A stretch of 64,000 bases of DNA from Flectonema sp. DT1601. Taxonomy: Eukaryota; Euglenozoa; Diplonemea; Diplonemida; Diplonemidae. Below are positions 53,201 to 63,252 of this stretch, piece after piece (positions within the stretch are counted from its first letter, which is position 1; each line of letters starts with the position of its first letter). The stretch spans positions 124,001-188,000 of the forward strand of contig OZ025838.1 in assembly GCA_964019425.1 (NCBI GenBank). The letters run 5' to 3'. A program made the translations under genes and the position numbers. Below the pieces are notes generated by a model that was not told where the DNA came from, ran no database searches, and was given only the letters and a program-made list of their open reading frames with translations.

Positions 53201-54348
53201 TGTCTTCATCAGCATACCAGACCTGTGAATTGTTGACATAAGTTTATGGTGTTATGTTTATACAGAGACAGAATTAAGAAGTTGCAAGTCAGCAATAAAC
53301 AAATAAATCACACACCTTAATGATTCCATTCTCGTTAAGAGACCAAACCTTAAGGGCTGAAAGTCTGACGCACAATCCGAGGTGCTTGACGTAGGTACCA
53401 GAGTGGTCGTGCATTCTGGCGATTCTCTTGAGAGAGAATGCGTCGTAAACAGTGATCACACCATCAGTACCACCAGCCCAGATTCTTTGACTTGATGGAT
53501 CCTTCATAAGACAAGTAATTGGTCCTTCACGACGGTCGAGGTATTTCACCATGTCACCAGTCTGTGTGTTCCAGACCTTGATGGTACCATCTCTTGACGC
53601 AGAAAAGAGGTAAACCTCTTGAATTACTAAGGAAGTAACACCATCAGTGTGTTGCTGTGCTGGCCACCCTCCTCCAATCTTCTCCATTCCTCTCTCAAGG
53701 TCCCAACAACGAATAGTGAAATCTTCTGATCCAGAAAACAGAACATCACCTCCATCATGAGCAAGACACAGAATGGAACACAAATGACCTGACAACTGTC
53801 TGACAGGTTCGAAGGTCTTCGATGCCCATTTGTAAATCTGCCAATCGTCAGATCCTATTTGATGTTAGTTAACGAGTGAGTTAAGGTCTTTCTGAATAGG
53901 AAAACAATAAAGTAAAAATATACATACCAGTGTAAACATCAGGACCAACAGAGATCATGCAGGTGATACGACCGCTGTGCTGCTTTCTCTCGAAGGACAA
54001 CTCGTAGGTCTTTTGATCAAAGATACGAAGGTATCCGTCAGAAAGACCAGCCCACATGTATGGACCGTGAGAGAGTAAAGCAGAAACGTGAACTTCCTTC
54101 TTCTTTTCAATTTTGTGTGCAACGTTTCCAGTTAGGTCTCTAACACTGATAGATCCTTCTTGGTCAGCAGTCCAAATGTTGAGACCTTCAATGTCTTCTG
54201 GTCCCCTAGTAGCGATCTCCATCGCTCTAATGTAAGCACCAAACTCCGTGCTTGGTGGAGTTGATGTTGAGTACCCTTCTTCATCTTCGATAAGTGGGGG
54301 TCTGTGACCCAATTTCCAGTGGGTTACCTCAGAGAGGTAATGAGCCAT
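50291..54348 (-). CDS. WD40 / Trp-rich helical repeat / Lys-rich / PDZ protein, six exons
   Basis: Model: exons 54348-53928, 53854-53316, 53222-52691, 52595-52414, 52342-51152 and 51037-50291; the sum is 3612 nt, 1203 residues, in frame at every junction. Introns are 73, 93, 95, 71 and 114 bp with GT(A/G)TG donors; the first ends with a TTAACTAAC branch-site-like motif. Residues 40-320 are WD40 blades (NIWTADQEGSISVRDLTGN, YTGSDDWQIYKWA, FSGSEDFTIRCWDL, FSASRDGTIKVWNTQTG). About 345-620 holds a series of roughly 37-residue helical units of the form LL..T..G...YW.K. A coiled coil, a Lys/Ser/Arg-rich region and a PDZ-like domain (WLGMMIEKDTLDKVVLTGVF, final 100 residues) follow. Probably a cytoskeletal or flagellar scaffold; function inferred from architecture only. 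Confidence 0.85.
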
Positions 54349-55534
54349 GGTTGGTTGTTACCCTGTTTTTTTATGAAAAAATATTTCACATTAAATTACA
54401 TATCCCAAAGTACAGACCTCTCACTGCAACCATATGGGAAACCTGTCTCATAAAATATCCTATTTCACATAATGTATTTCATCACATATTCAAGTAATCA
54501 CGGAATCATTACGCAGCATGGGGATGGGGGTTCGAGCAGAGTAAATAATTACCGATGAATATTCTTTCCTATAAGTAATTGACACAACAATAAAATGGCG
54601 AGGGTTTGTTGGTAGCCAGGCTGGGGAGTGGGATCGTTTTTTTTTCTGTTAACAGTGCTCTCGCTGTGCACTATTTTTTTTTTTTCCCCTTCGTTTTTTT
54701 TTTTTTTTTTTTTTTTTTCCCCTTACAAGTAACTATCGAGTGTTCATCACAGGTAAGGAAACACAGGTAGGGAAGCACTCAGATTTTTACGTCCGGAACT
54801 GCATAAGGGGTTTTAAAAAAAAAAAAAAAAAAAAGAGAGATTAAAAGTCCGCACCACCAATACGAGTGAAATTTGTCTCACGTTTCTAGTATCCCACGCA
54901 CGCGTATGAATAATTACTGAGGCTGGCGTTGTCTCAATTAAACTTACCGCATAGAAAACCTTGTGACCATAAACAAGATTGAGTGAGAGGATTTTTGAAA
55001 ACAGGAGGAAACAGGGAATCAAAATCGGGAGAATATGAATAAAAAATAAATGGAAAAGGGGAGGGTAAACCTCAACAAGGCATCCCGGTCATGTCGTGTG
55101 ATCGTAAATCACAGTAGTATTGCCACATGCGGCATACCTCTAAAAACCTTAACAGTCAGTTGAGAACAGTATTTTTAAGCAGATATAAAACTTATAAAAA
55201 AAAAAGGGAAAAAAAAAAAACAACTAAAACTGTCATTACACATATCACCAACGAGAGACGTTGATAAATAGTTTAAAATGACTCCCACCAACTGAAAAAT
55301 CTCCTCACGAAAAGTGTAATAGAGGACGAGATTAGTTTGCTGTGGTGCTTTGTTGTCAATAATCGAATCTACAACAGAAATCAAAGAAAGAATTTCTCAA
55401 TAAAGAGAAACACACATGGCAGGATTTTTTTTTTTTTTAATTAATAAAAAAATATTAAACAACGTTATCTTTTTAAACACCCTTACCTTTTTTTTTTTTT
55501 TTTTTTTTTTTTTGTCCTCGGAAATTGCCTTCAG

Positions 55535-55714
55535 AACAAAGAGCAGCCAGTTTCGACCGAACTTGTTCAGCAACAGTTAAGCAGCCTCAGCGCTTTAAAT
55601 GAACAAAAACAGAGATTCAACTATCGTGTTGAACTCTCACACACTAATCTTCATAAAGCATCAGTAAAGCAACCTTCCCAGGCAGACTACGCAATAGAAA
55701 TAAGTGATGAATAA
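55535..55714 (+). CDS. Candidate terminal exon on the plus strand
   Basis: A 60-codon open stretch with stop, preceded directly by a T-run and CTTCAG acceptor. It would encode a hydrophilic helical tail (NKEQPVSTELVQQQLSSLSA ... ending EIEISDE-like acidic residues). Codon use looks coding and the minus strand is not open here. No upstream exon could be assigned. If real it would be the only plus-strand gene in this block. Confidence 0.25.
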   Translation, partial: NKEQPVSTELVQQQLSSLSALNEQKQRFNYRVELSHTNLHKASVKQPSQADYAIEISDE

Positions 55715-55726
55715 ACCATAAAACTT

Positions 55727-55831
55727 TCAACGAGGTCTACCAGGGGTTTGTACTAATATTTCAATGTAGCATACTAGGGCCAGGACAAGAAGTACACCTG
55801 TCGCGCAGCAGAGTGTGTCTTCGGACGCCAT
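55727..55831 (-). CDS. Candidate small membrane protein or last exon
   Basis: 34-codon frame MASEDTLCCATGVLLVLALV... with one predicted membrane helix and a short basic end. The frame stays open about 20 codons upstream of the ATG (EKLVVFKVKARCKLSP), so it may be the last exon of a larger tail-anchored protein. It ends 12 bp from the end of the plus-strand candidate, a convergent arrangement. Not recognised. Confidence 0.25.
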   Translation of the reverse strand: MASEDTLCCATGVLLVLALVCYIEILVQTPGRPR

Positions 55832-56335
55832 GACAGGAGACAGCTTGCATCTGGCCTTCACTTTAAAGACTACCAGTTTCTCAGATAGAATTTCAGCGAA
55901 CAACTAGCATGTGTTTTCCCAGCATGAAGAAAAACAATAAAAAAAAATAATTTAAAAAAAAAAAAAGGAATTGCACCCCACAGTATAACACATTCAGAAA
56001 TTGCTTTGTAGAAAGTAGAAACTGCCTTAAGAAGTTGGGATGCCTGTTTCGGCTTAACAGCTTCAGCAGTCTGCTTGATGAAATGCTAACGTAAAAGAAT
56101 ACGATCAAAAATATTTATTAAAAAACAAAACAAAAAATAAATATAAGTGGAATAGACGGGGAGTAATTGTGACTGGTTGCTGCTTTACAAAAACAGAGAG
56201 GCTTGATTCGACCTCCCAATTTAAACAACATTTTTTTTTTTTCACACTCGAAAAAAATCGAAGTATGTCAGTACAATTATGAAAATACTACACCGAGACG
56301 GACTGACCACCAGTGATTGTTTAGCATTTTACAAT

Positions 56336-56369
<34 letters not shown>

Positions 56370-56706
56370 CAATTTAATGATTATTTTGGCGGTGAAAAAA
56401 TAGCAATAGAGACGAGAACATCTCAAAGCGAAAAGAAAGGGGATAAGAAAGAAAGGAAAAAAAAAAAAAAAGTGAAGGGGTGGTTTTGGGGAGGGCTTGC
56501 TGGGAATAATAAAAAATAAATGAGTGGCAACACACACAAACTTATTTTAATTTTTTTTTTTTTTTTTTTTTGGAAATCATTGCAAGATTTTTTTTTTTTT
56601 TTTTTGAATAACAAACACAGCCCGAAAACATAACAAAAAGAGCAAATAACAGCTGGAGAGAGCCAACTGCATCATGATTTGTATCAGTAAACAAATAGCC
56701 TATATA

Positions 56707-58624
56707 TTACGACTGTGCAACAGCCTGGTCAATCTTTTTTTTTCTCCAAAGCTTTTTTAGCCATGATTGATAACCCTCTGCTGGAGTAGGCGATACCAGC
56801 TTCCCTTCCCATTTTTCACCCTCTGGTTTAACTAAATGAGATACTTTCGCCAACACTTCCCTGGAAATGCCGTCTGAAGGGACCGCCATTTGAAGTACAC
56901 TCTGATCTGCTGTTGTGAGGTCGTCGAGGTAATTTTTTAATTCCTCGCTTCCAACTTTTCGATATTTCTTCTTTTTAAACGTATCAATTGTTTCTTCTGC
57001 AGTGTTCTTGCAGGCACAAGCTCCAGCAACCCCTTCGATATTCCAATAGAGAAGTCCGTGTCTTACTCCTATGACACTTCCGATTTTACCTTGTCCTTTA
57101 TACTTGCTGTGAGTGGCGGTGATTTTGTCTCCCGATCGGAATCCAAATGGACGGAGGGCTTCTGCGCGGATGTCGAAACGTAATAACCGTCCAGTTAGGT
57201 ACTGGGGATAGAAGAAAACTGTCCCTTCAATACCGTCACTTTGAGGTACGATTTTATCTTCTCTGCAGAAGACTCCGTGACGAGGCTTTGCAACGAAATA
57301 TTTCTCACCATCAACACGTCCATCGTGATTTCCGTGAGGATGATCAAGAGCCACACCAACCCAACAGCCATCATACGTGTCACCTTTTTCAGAGAACTTT
57401 GGGAATCCGATGTACTTAACTGTTCCGTCATGTTGCTGTCCATCAGCTCGGATTACTTTTACTCGATCATCGATTGTTATCTCTGTTGGTATTTTTGAGT
57501 ATCTAAGACCGCTCTTACTTGAGGTCCTACTTCCTCTTGAACCTAACGATCGACTACTTCTCCTGCTACATATCGAACCATTATTGATTGTAGCTGAGCG
57601 TAAGTTCTCCGCATTTAAATCAAGTTGACCGTCTTCTCGGTCTACAAGATCTCCAGCGTCAGAAGCGATACTAAAAGTTGTATTGACGTCATCGTTGTCT
57701 GTGTCCCAGCCGGCAATTTCTTCGAGTTCGTCATCACTGATGGCATCGCCCCAAGTGTCAGTGCCGTATGTTCCGCCTGATTTGGTTTGTTTGATTGAGA
57801 AAAAACAAGAACGAGAGAGAGAGAGAGAGAAAAAAAAAGAAAAAAAAAACTGCAATAATTCACACCTGAAATAACACTCTCAACTTCATCATCTTCAATT
57901 CCCTTACGACGACGGGCGCGCATTGGGTTTGGAGACGGTTTCTTACCAGCCATTTCCTCTGCGATTCGAGACGGTGCATCCACAAATTCCTTTAAGCAGA
58001 GTCCACGGTACTGATTACCAGCTAAGAATAAATCATTTAAATACTCAACAAGTTGACTTTGATCTGATTCACCAATTCCATTAACACGACAATACCTCGC
58101 TAGTTTACGACGAGCTGCACCATACGATCTGTTGTATCCTTCTTGAAGAGCTTTGTTAATCATTAAGTTACCAAGACGACGTTTCTCTTGTTTAGAATCA
58201 CACGCTTCAAACATGTTAGTTATTGGACGCGCTTGCTGAGCTTGAGCAACAATTTGATGAGGCTGAGGTGGTGGTGGCTGATGCACAGGTCTGCTTTGTC
58301 CTCCCGGCTGCATTTGAGCAACCTGCGTTGGTGGCTGAACACGAGTCTGTCCCTGAGTAATAATATGAGTCATTCCATGCGGTAAAGCTTGTTGGTGTTG
58401 CTGCATGTTAGTTGCTCCCATCGGTGCTCTAATTCCCTGAGCTCTCATCGCTTCCTCTGCCTGTTGCGGATTTTGATAAATAGCAGCCTCGTGTAATATC
58501 TGTGCAAAGTTAAATGGCTGAGACGGTTGCTGCTGCCTCAGGGTTCCTGTATTTCTGCCCTGCTGTTGATGCTGCTGTTGATGTTGCTGTTGTTGTTGTT
58601 GCTGCTGCTGCTGCTGTTGTTGTT

Positions 58625-58658
<34 letters not shown>

Positions 58659-59822
58659 CTGTTGTTGCTGTTGCTGTTGTTGTTGCTGAGTACTTGGTAC
58701 TCCGCTAACACCACTCTGAGTTTGCACCCACTGAGCAACAGCAGAGGTGCTTTGACCAGGTGCTGGAGCGTACTGAGATTGTGGAAGCTGATGTGGAGCG
58801 GGCTGAGTAGATTGTTGAGGTACAGCAGAAAGACTGCTAACACTTGTATTTAAATTATCCTGTTGAGATTGCGTCGGTTGGTGAGGAGAGTGTGGCTGTG
58901 AAGTAGGAAACATATGACCTCCTTCACTATGAGGAGTTTGAACAGCATTCGGATCCCATCCACTACCTGATGAGAAGACTGGAGACATAACGGCTTCAGA
59001 GTATTGAGAATGTGAGATCGGCGGCTGAACTTGTTCAACAGCTGCTGGAGCAACCTCCCCACCCTGTTGTGCTGCATAAGGATCATGTCTATAACTTGAT
59101 GAATGACAAGGTGATCCACTTGTAGGATTACTACTGTAGCTCTGCTGTTGAGGTTGAGGTTGAGGTTGTGGTTGTGGTTGTTGTACCTGCTGTTGAGCAG
59201 GCTGCTGCTGATCAACTAAGGCCAACGCAGCCTTTATCTGTTCTCTCGGTTGCCCTTCTTGAACTTTATTACGCAAGTCTTCCAACCTTTTCTTGTAGAG
59301 CTGCTTTCGAGTTTCAGCAGACTCAAAACCATTTCCTTGTAATATTGATGCAAATAATGTCGTACAGAAAGCTACTGCAGCTGGTTGTGGAATGTGTTCT
59401 TTGCGTACTTCAACACCGAACATTGATCTTATTAAGCATGAGTGAATGATTTTACATCTTACTAATCCTTCTTCGTGTAACCTTCCAATAAATAGACCTA
59501 ACCCTACAGCACTTGGTACTTCCCAGCATTGATTGTCTAGGGTGTTGAATGTGGCTTCACTCTGTGACAGTAGAGTAGTTCTAAACTTTTTAATGTTTTC
59601 GGCGTTAAGTTTTCCACACAATTGCGCTGCTGTTGTTGCCGCATCTGGGTGAACGACTGCTCTGCTGACGAGTTCTACAACTAATCTTGCAAGGGTTTCA
59701 TTGTCACTACAGATAAGAGAAAGTACCTTTTGGACTACCTGGTGACAGCCATCAAGCGTCTGAGCAGTTAAGTTCCTAATGGGTATTACAATTTGATTCA
59801 ATGCCTCTGAAGCTTGCGACAT
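56707..59822 (-). CDS. MIF4G domain + polyGln + CAP-Gly fusion protein, two exons
   Basis: Model: exon 1 59822-57866 and exon 2 57776-56707 over an 89-bp intron (GTGTGA...CAG, with a CT-rich tract), 1008 residues. Residues 1-200 resemble an MIF4G domain of the eIF4G/Paip1 type: LARLVVELVSRAVVHPD..TTAAQLCGKL and VGLGLFIGRLHEEGLV. A long Gln/Pro-rich region follows with an uninterrupted Gln stretch, then a conserved-looking helical block (LMINKALQEGYNRSYGAARR). Exon 2 starts acidic, then has a CAP-Gly domain (about 745-825): GTVKYIGFPKFSEKGDTYDG, CWVGVALDHPHGNHDGRVDG, with the usual GKNDG site as GNHDG. A second SH3-like basic domain ends the protein. MIF4G binds translation factors or RNA; CAP-Gly binds tubulin tails, so a link between mRNA and microtubules is inferred. 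Confidence 0.8.
58561..58687 (-). repeat. CAG/CAA trinucleotide tract encoding polyGln
   Basis: About 42 CAG/CAA codons with two CAT (His) interruptions at the C-terminal end, inside the MIF4G/CAP-Gly gene. Mixed CAA and CAG codons suggest selection for Gln rather than a pure, freshly expanded repeat. Confidence 0.85.
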
Positions 59823-59872
59823 TATAAGTTACGTTACTCAAAGACTGTAGAAAGAATCTTATTAAATTATCT

Positions 59873-59908
<36 letters not shown>

Positions 59909-60017
59909 CACTCTAATAATAAAGAAAAAAATACTATTTTCTATAATTTCTATTTCTATGTTACATACAATAAAAAAAATTTTTTTTTTTAAAAAGTTTT
60001 TTTTTTCTTCTTTTTTT

Positions 60018-60977
60018 TCAGAATCGATTTGAAAGTATCATCTGCTCTAACGTAGTTAAGTGATGTTTAAATTCGTTCTGATCTTTTTGAAGTTCTTTGT
60101 ATGGAGTTGTACCTTTAGTAGAGCGCTCTTTTGAACGAGCACATACGTCGGAGAACATCTTAGCAACAGATTCTACGTGTCTGCGAATCTCACCTCGAGC
60201 GTGATCTCTTTTTTTACAATCATCGGCCAGGAGGGAATACCTGTTCTTACCTAAACCTAACTGATCTGATAAACGAGCGTTATCACTCTCCATACCTCGA
60301 AAATCAGTTGTTGCTGCTCGAAGTCGAGCTTCCATGTCAGAGCTGCGTTCCTGAAGTATTTGGTAATCCCGTTGAATCTTTTGAAAACCTCTTTTGCAAT
60401 CTGCTTCTTGTTTTTTACTGAAGTCGTACAACTTACCTGCTTCAAACCGAAGCCTATCAATCTCAGCTAATAGTTCTACTTTATCACTTTCTAGTTTAGT
60501 TACTCTGTTGGACATTGTGTCCTTCTCACGAACTTCAGAATCGAATCCAAGTTTCATTTTATTATAATTATTAGCATCTCCTCGAGACCGTTCTAGTTCT
60601 GTTTGTAAATCACTAAGTTGATTACGAATAGCATCTCTTTGAGACCTCGCTTCCTCAACAGTAGTGACTAGATCATTGCAATGCCTTGCGTGAATTATAT
60701 CAGATCGACGGATTTCTTCATCTTGAGTAGACAGTAGCTCTTGGACTATTCTTTTGTGTTCAATCATTGGAATCGTATCCTCAACTAAGTGACTAGGTCT
60801 TGTTGGACCAATGACTACTGAGGGAGGTATCGCTACTACTGCTGGAGGTGCTATCACAGATACCGGAGGAGCAGAATGATTCCTAATCGGTGAGTCAAGT
60901 CTCAGAAATGGAAGTGATTTCTTTTCTCTGGAAAGTGTCTCAAGTGCTTCTACTTCACGGCGATGATCTTCGTATCT

Positions 60978-61012
<35 letters not shown>

Positions 61013-61188
61013 CCCCCTTTTTCACTAGTCTTCCCAAAAAGAATAAATAAGTACCTATAGTGATCTTCTTGTTTTCCTTTATAAGCCACGTAGTCAGCAG
61101 CATTTGGTAGGGAACCAGGACTATCTCCTGAAATCCTCATCCATGGTCGGCTCTCATTGCTGTTGATCATTGAAGTAACTTCATTCAT
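60018..61188 (-). CDS. Coiled-coil protein, two exons, unknown
   Basis: Model: exon 1 61188-61055 and exon 2 60975-60018, 1092 nt, 363 residues. Exon 1 starts MNEVTSMINSNESRPWMRIS and joins exon 2 within an Arg codon (KQEDHYR-YEDHRREVEAL). A Pro/Val-rich linker (about 80-105) precedes a long coiled coil to the C-terminus. The 79-bp intron is odd: the 30 or so bases before its CAG acceptor are A only, with no pyrimidine tract. Function unknown; such proteins are often basal-body or cytoskeletal. A CATCTTAACCAG acceptor lies about 10 nt before the ATG. Confidence 0.75.
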
Positions 61189-61399
61189 ATAATCTAACTG
61201 GTTAAGATGAATTAAATATTAATATTTAGAAAGTTATCACTTAAGAATTGAAAGTAACAAAACTTTTTTCCCCTTAAAGGTCTTCGCCGACCTTGCACAC
61301 GAAACATCTGATGTTCGCTGCTGCTGTTAATTCGTCCTCAGCTCACAACATACTGTGATGTGAGCCATGTTAGTATACCATGTCAGAGAATAACCAAAA

Positions 61400-62044
61400 C
61401 TACTTCTCCCAGTATTTCGGTTTAGTCAATTTAAAAACTGGTTCGGTTCTGTATTTTTGTTTTTTTGTTTTTTCTACACGAAAACTTGTTTCTACCAAAA
61501 AAGAAAAGCGGTATGCAGTGGCGAGGGGCCGAACAGTAGGAATGTTTGTCAGACTGCAGCGCAGCGGCACAAGAGCTTCACCAGCAGAGGTAAAAAAAAA
61601 AGGGGGGTTAGCATACCTCAAGGCACCATTACCCGTCAGAGAGTACATGTCGTTACCTACGAGCCATCGGACAAGTGGCATGTGAAAAGTTCGACCAAAG
61701 AGCTTTGATGGAAGCATTCGCATGTGAATAACGTGCTGTAATGTGATAATCATCTGCTGTCTCTGTCCGTAAATACCGTCTCCTTTCTTTGTTATATAGT
61801 TTTGTACTGGTAAAGGTTCAAACCAGTGGTAACGTAATGAGGGTCTTAAATATTTAGGCATTTCCTTCCACCACGGGCTGTCAGCCGTTCTTAAGTGCCA
61901 ACCAGCTGCTCTTGAATTCATACGATTTGCTGTTAGGTAAGTGAAATCCTTCGACCACTTTGTCCTTCCTGGTCCAGTATGCATCGCTGAAGCATCTCCA
62001 AGGGTTCCGTAGTTCAGCAGCTGTGGAATGGTCCGCCGCATCAT
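61400..62044 (-). CDS. Basic protein of unknown family, probably organellar
   Basis: 214 residues as an uninterrupted frame, or 158 if a likely intron (61449-61616, 168 bp, donor GTATGC, acceptor ATACAG) is removed. The intron length is a multiple of three and has no stop, so both forms are readable. The core (HTGPGRTKWSKDFTYLTANR, RAAGWHLRTADSPWWKEMPK, QNYITKKGDGIYGQRQQMII) is rich in Trp, Arg and Lys and resembles mitochondrial ribosomal or RNA-processing proteins in style; no specific match recognised. Confidence 0.65.
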   Translation of the reverse strand: MMRRTIPQLLNYGTLGDASAMHTGPGRTKWSKDFTYLTANRMNSRAAGWHLRTADSPWWKEMPKYLRPSLRYHWFEPLPVQNYITKKGDGIYGQRQQMIITLQHVIHMRMLPSKLFGRTFHMPLVRWLVGNDMYSLTGNGALRYANPPFFFTSAGEALVPLRCSLTNIPTVRPLATAYRFSFLVETSFRVEKTKKQKYRTEPVFKLTKPKYWEK

Positions 62045-62121
62045 TTTTCTTTATAAATCTGACTGAGAAAATGGAATTACATTACAAAAAACAAGAACTC
62101 AAATAGTCATCACAGAGGTAT

Positions 62122-63252
62122 TTAATTCTTTATTGTCTCCGTAGTAGGAGTGAATACCTTCATCGGGACCAACGATACGTCTTTTCCGGTAGCAGTTTCA
62201 TACAAATCTATAATGTCAGGTTTTATGAAACCGAGAACCTCTCTAATAGTGTTGAGGAGATCGCTGCAAGCTTCGAAATTGTTTCTCATAATTAAAAGTT
62301 TCATCATATGATAAAATAAGTCACTTGATGTGCAATTCGATGCTAAAGCAGCTGAAAGGAGACCACGAGCAAGTTCGTATACAACCGACTGCTGTGGTTG
62401 AATACAACAACAACGAAGTGCCATTACAAATGATATCTCGTTATGTGATATGTTGTTGTTCTTCATTTCTGTAAGTAGTTTTATTGTCACGCCAATATTT
62501 AGTCTTCTTTTTAATATCAGTCCGAACAATAAAGAATACGTCACAACTGTTTTTGGATAACCTTTCTTCTCCATCGTCTTAACAATGGCTAAGGCAGCTT
62601 TAATCTCTCCCCTATCAGAAGCAAGCCCTAGTAAAGCATGGTGTATTGATTGTGTTGGTCTATGACCACTTTCCCTAAACAGTCTGAGAATGTTACTCGA
62701 ATCCTGCCAAGTAGGTGATAGTGACAGGACCTCAATAAAAATTGAAGGTGCTAACTGTTTTGGAATATTCTGTAATGCTTCCTTGTATACAACTTGTACA
62801 GCTGACCATGATTGCTGCCGTCCGTAGATCCCACCTTTTGATGATTTTCTTATAGATATTATCGCCTGGTGATAGCTAATAGCGTTTGGTTTAATGTTCG
62901 ATTGGTGCATTTCTCCGAAGATACGCATCACATCAGAAAGACATGATTGTCTTTGATAAGCTACTAGTAGTGTATTGTATTGTTGAGTGTCGTGTTTTAT
63001 TGAAAGTTCTCTAAAAAGTTTTTCCGTATCATGACCGAGTCCTACCGCACAACAAATATCCATTGCAAGAGAGTAACCTCTATCTGTCATTGTTGTTCCT
63101 TGTTTTTCAAAATCTTTCAATTTAGAATGCAGGTGCATTGCATTTGCTTTTTCCTTCAGATTTGATTCTCCTCGTTTTCGTCGATTTTCGAGTGTCTTGC
63201 GGAAGACTCTACGAAGGTATGATTCGATACATTTAACGCCTGGCGATTGCAT
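62122..63252 (-). CDS. Pentatricopeptide repeat (PPR) protein
   Basis: 376 residues, intronless. At least five PPR-like helical pairs: QYNTLLVAYQRQSCLSDVMR, MHQSNIKPNAISYHQAIISI, SIHHALLGLASDRGEIKAAL, KKGYPKTVVTYSLLFGLILK and ITHNEISF-type units. The basic N-terminus (RRVFRKTLENRRKR) fits mitochondrial import. PPR proteins bind organellar RNA in a sequence-specific manner; target unknown. It is the rightmost clear gene, and a second PPR-like gene lies at 28.6-30.3 kb. Confidence 0.85.
   Translation of the reverse strand: MQSPGVKCIESYLRRVFRKTLENRRKRGESNLKEKANAMHLHSKLKDFEKQGTTMTDRGYSLAMDICCAVGLGHDTEKLFRELSIKHDTQQYNTLLVAYQRQSCLSDVMRIFGEMHQSNIKPNAISYHQAIISIRKSSKGGIYGRQQSWSAVQVVYKEALQNIPKQLAPSIFIEVLSLSPTWQDSSNILRLFRESGHRPTQSIHHALLGLASDRGEIKAALAIVKTMEKKGYPKTVVTYSLLFGLILKRRLNIGVTIKLLTEMKNNNISHNEISFVMALRCCCIQPQQSVVYELARGLLSAALASNCTSSDLFYHMMKLLIMRNNFEACSDLLNTIREVLGFIKPDIIDLYETATGKDVSLVPMKVFTPTTETIKN

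Larger units (their letters stand above)
54349..56706. other. Intergenic region, 2.4 kb, with possible small exons
   Basis: Homopolymer-rich (T tracts near 54697-54718, 55489-55513, 56340-56369; A tract near 54814-54833). Most of it looks non-coding, but two short stretches, one on each strand around 55.5-55.9 kb, look coding and are listed separately. Confidence 0.45.

Noticed and set aside
1362-61012. Genes as retroposed mRNA copies because A tracts follow several stop codons
   Set aside because: A and T tracts occur on both strands, within introns and far from genes, and several genes keep introns; the tracts are a general property of this genome.
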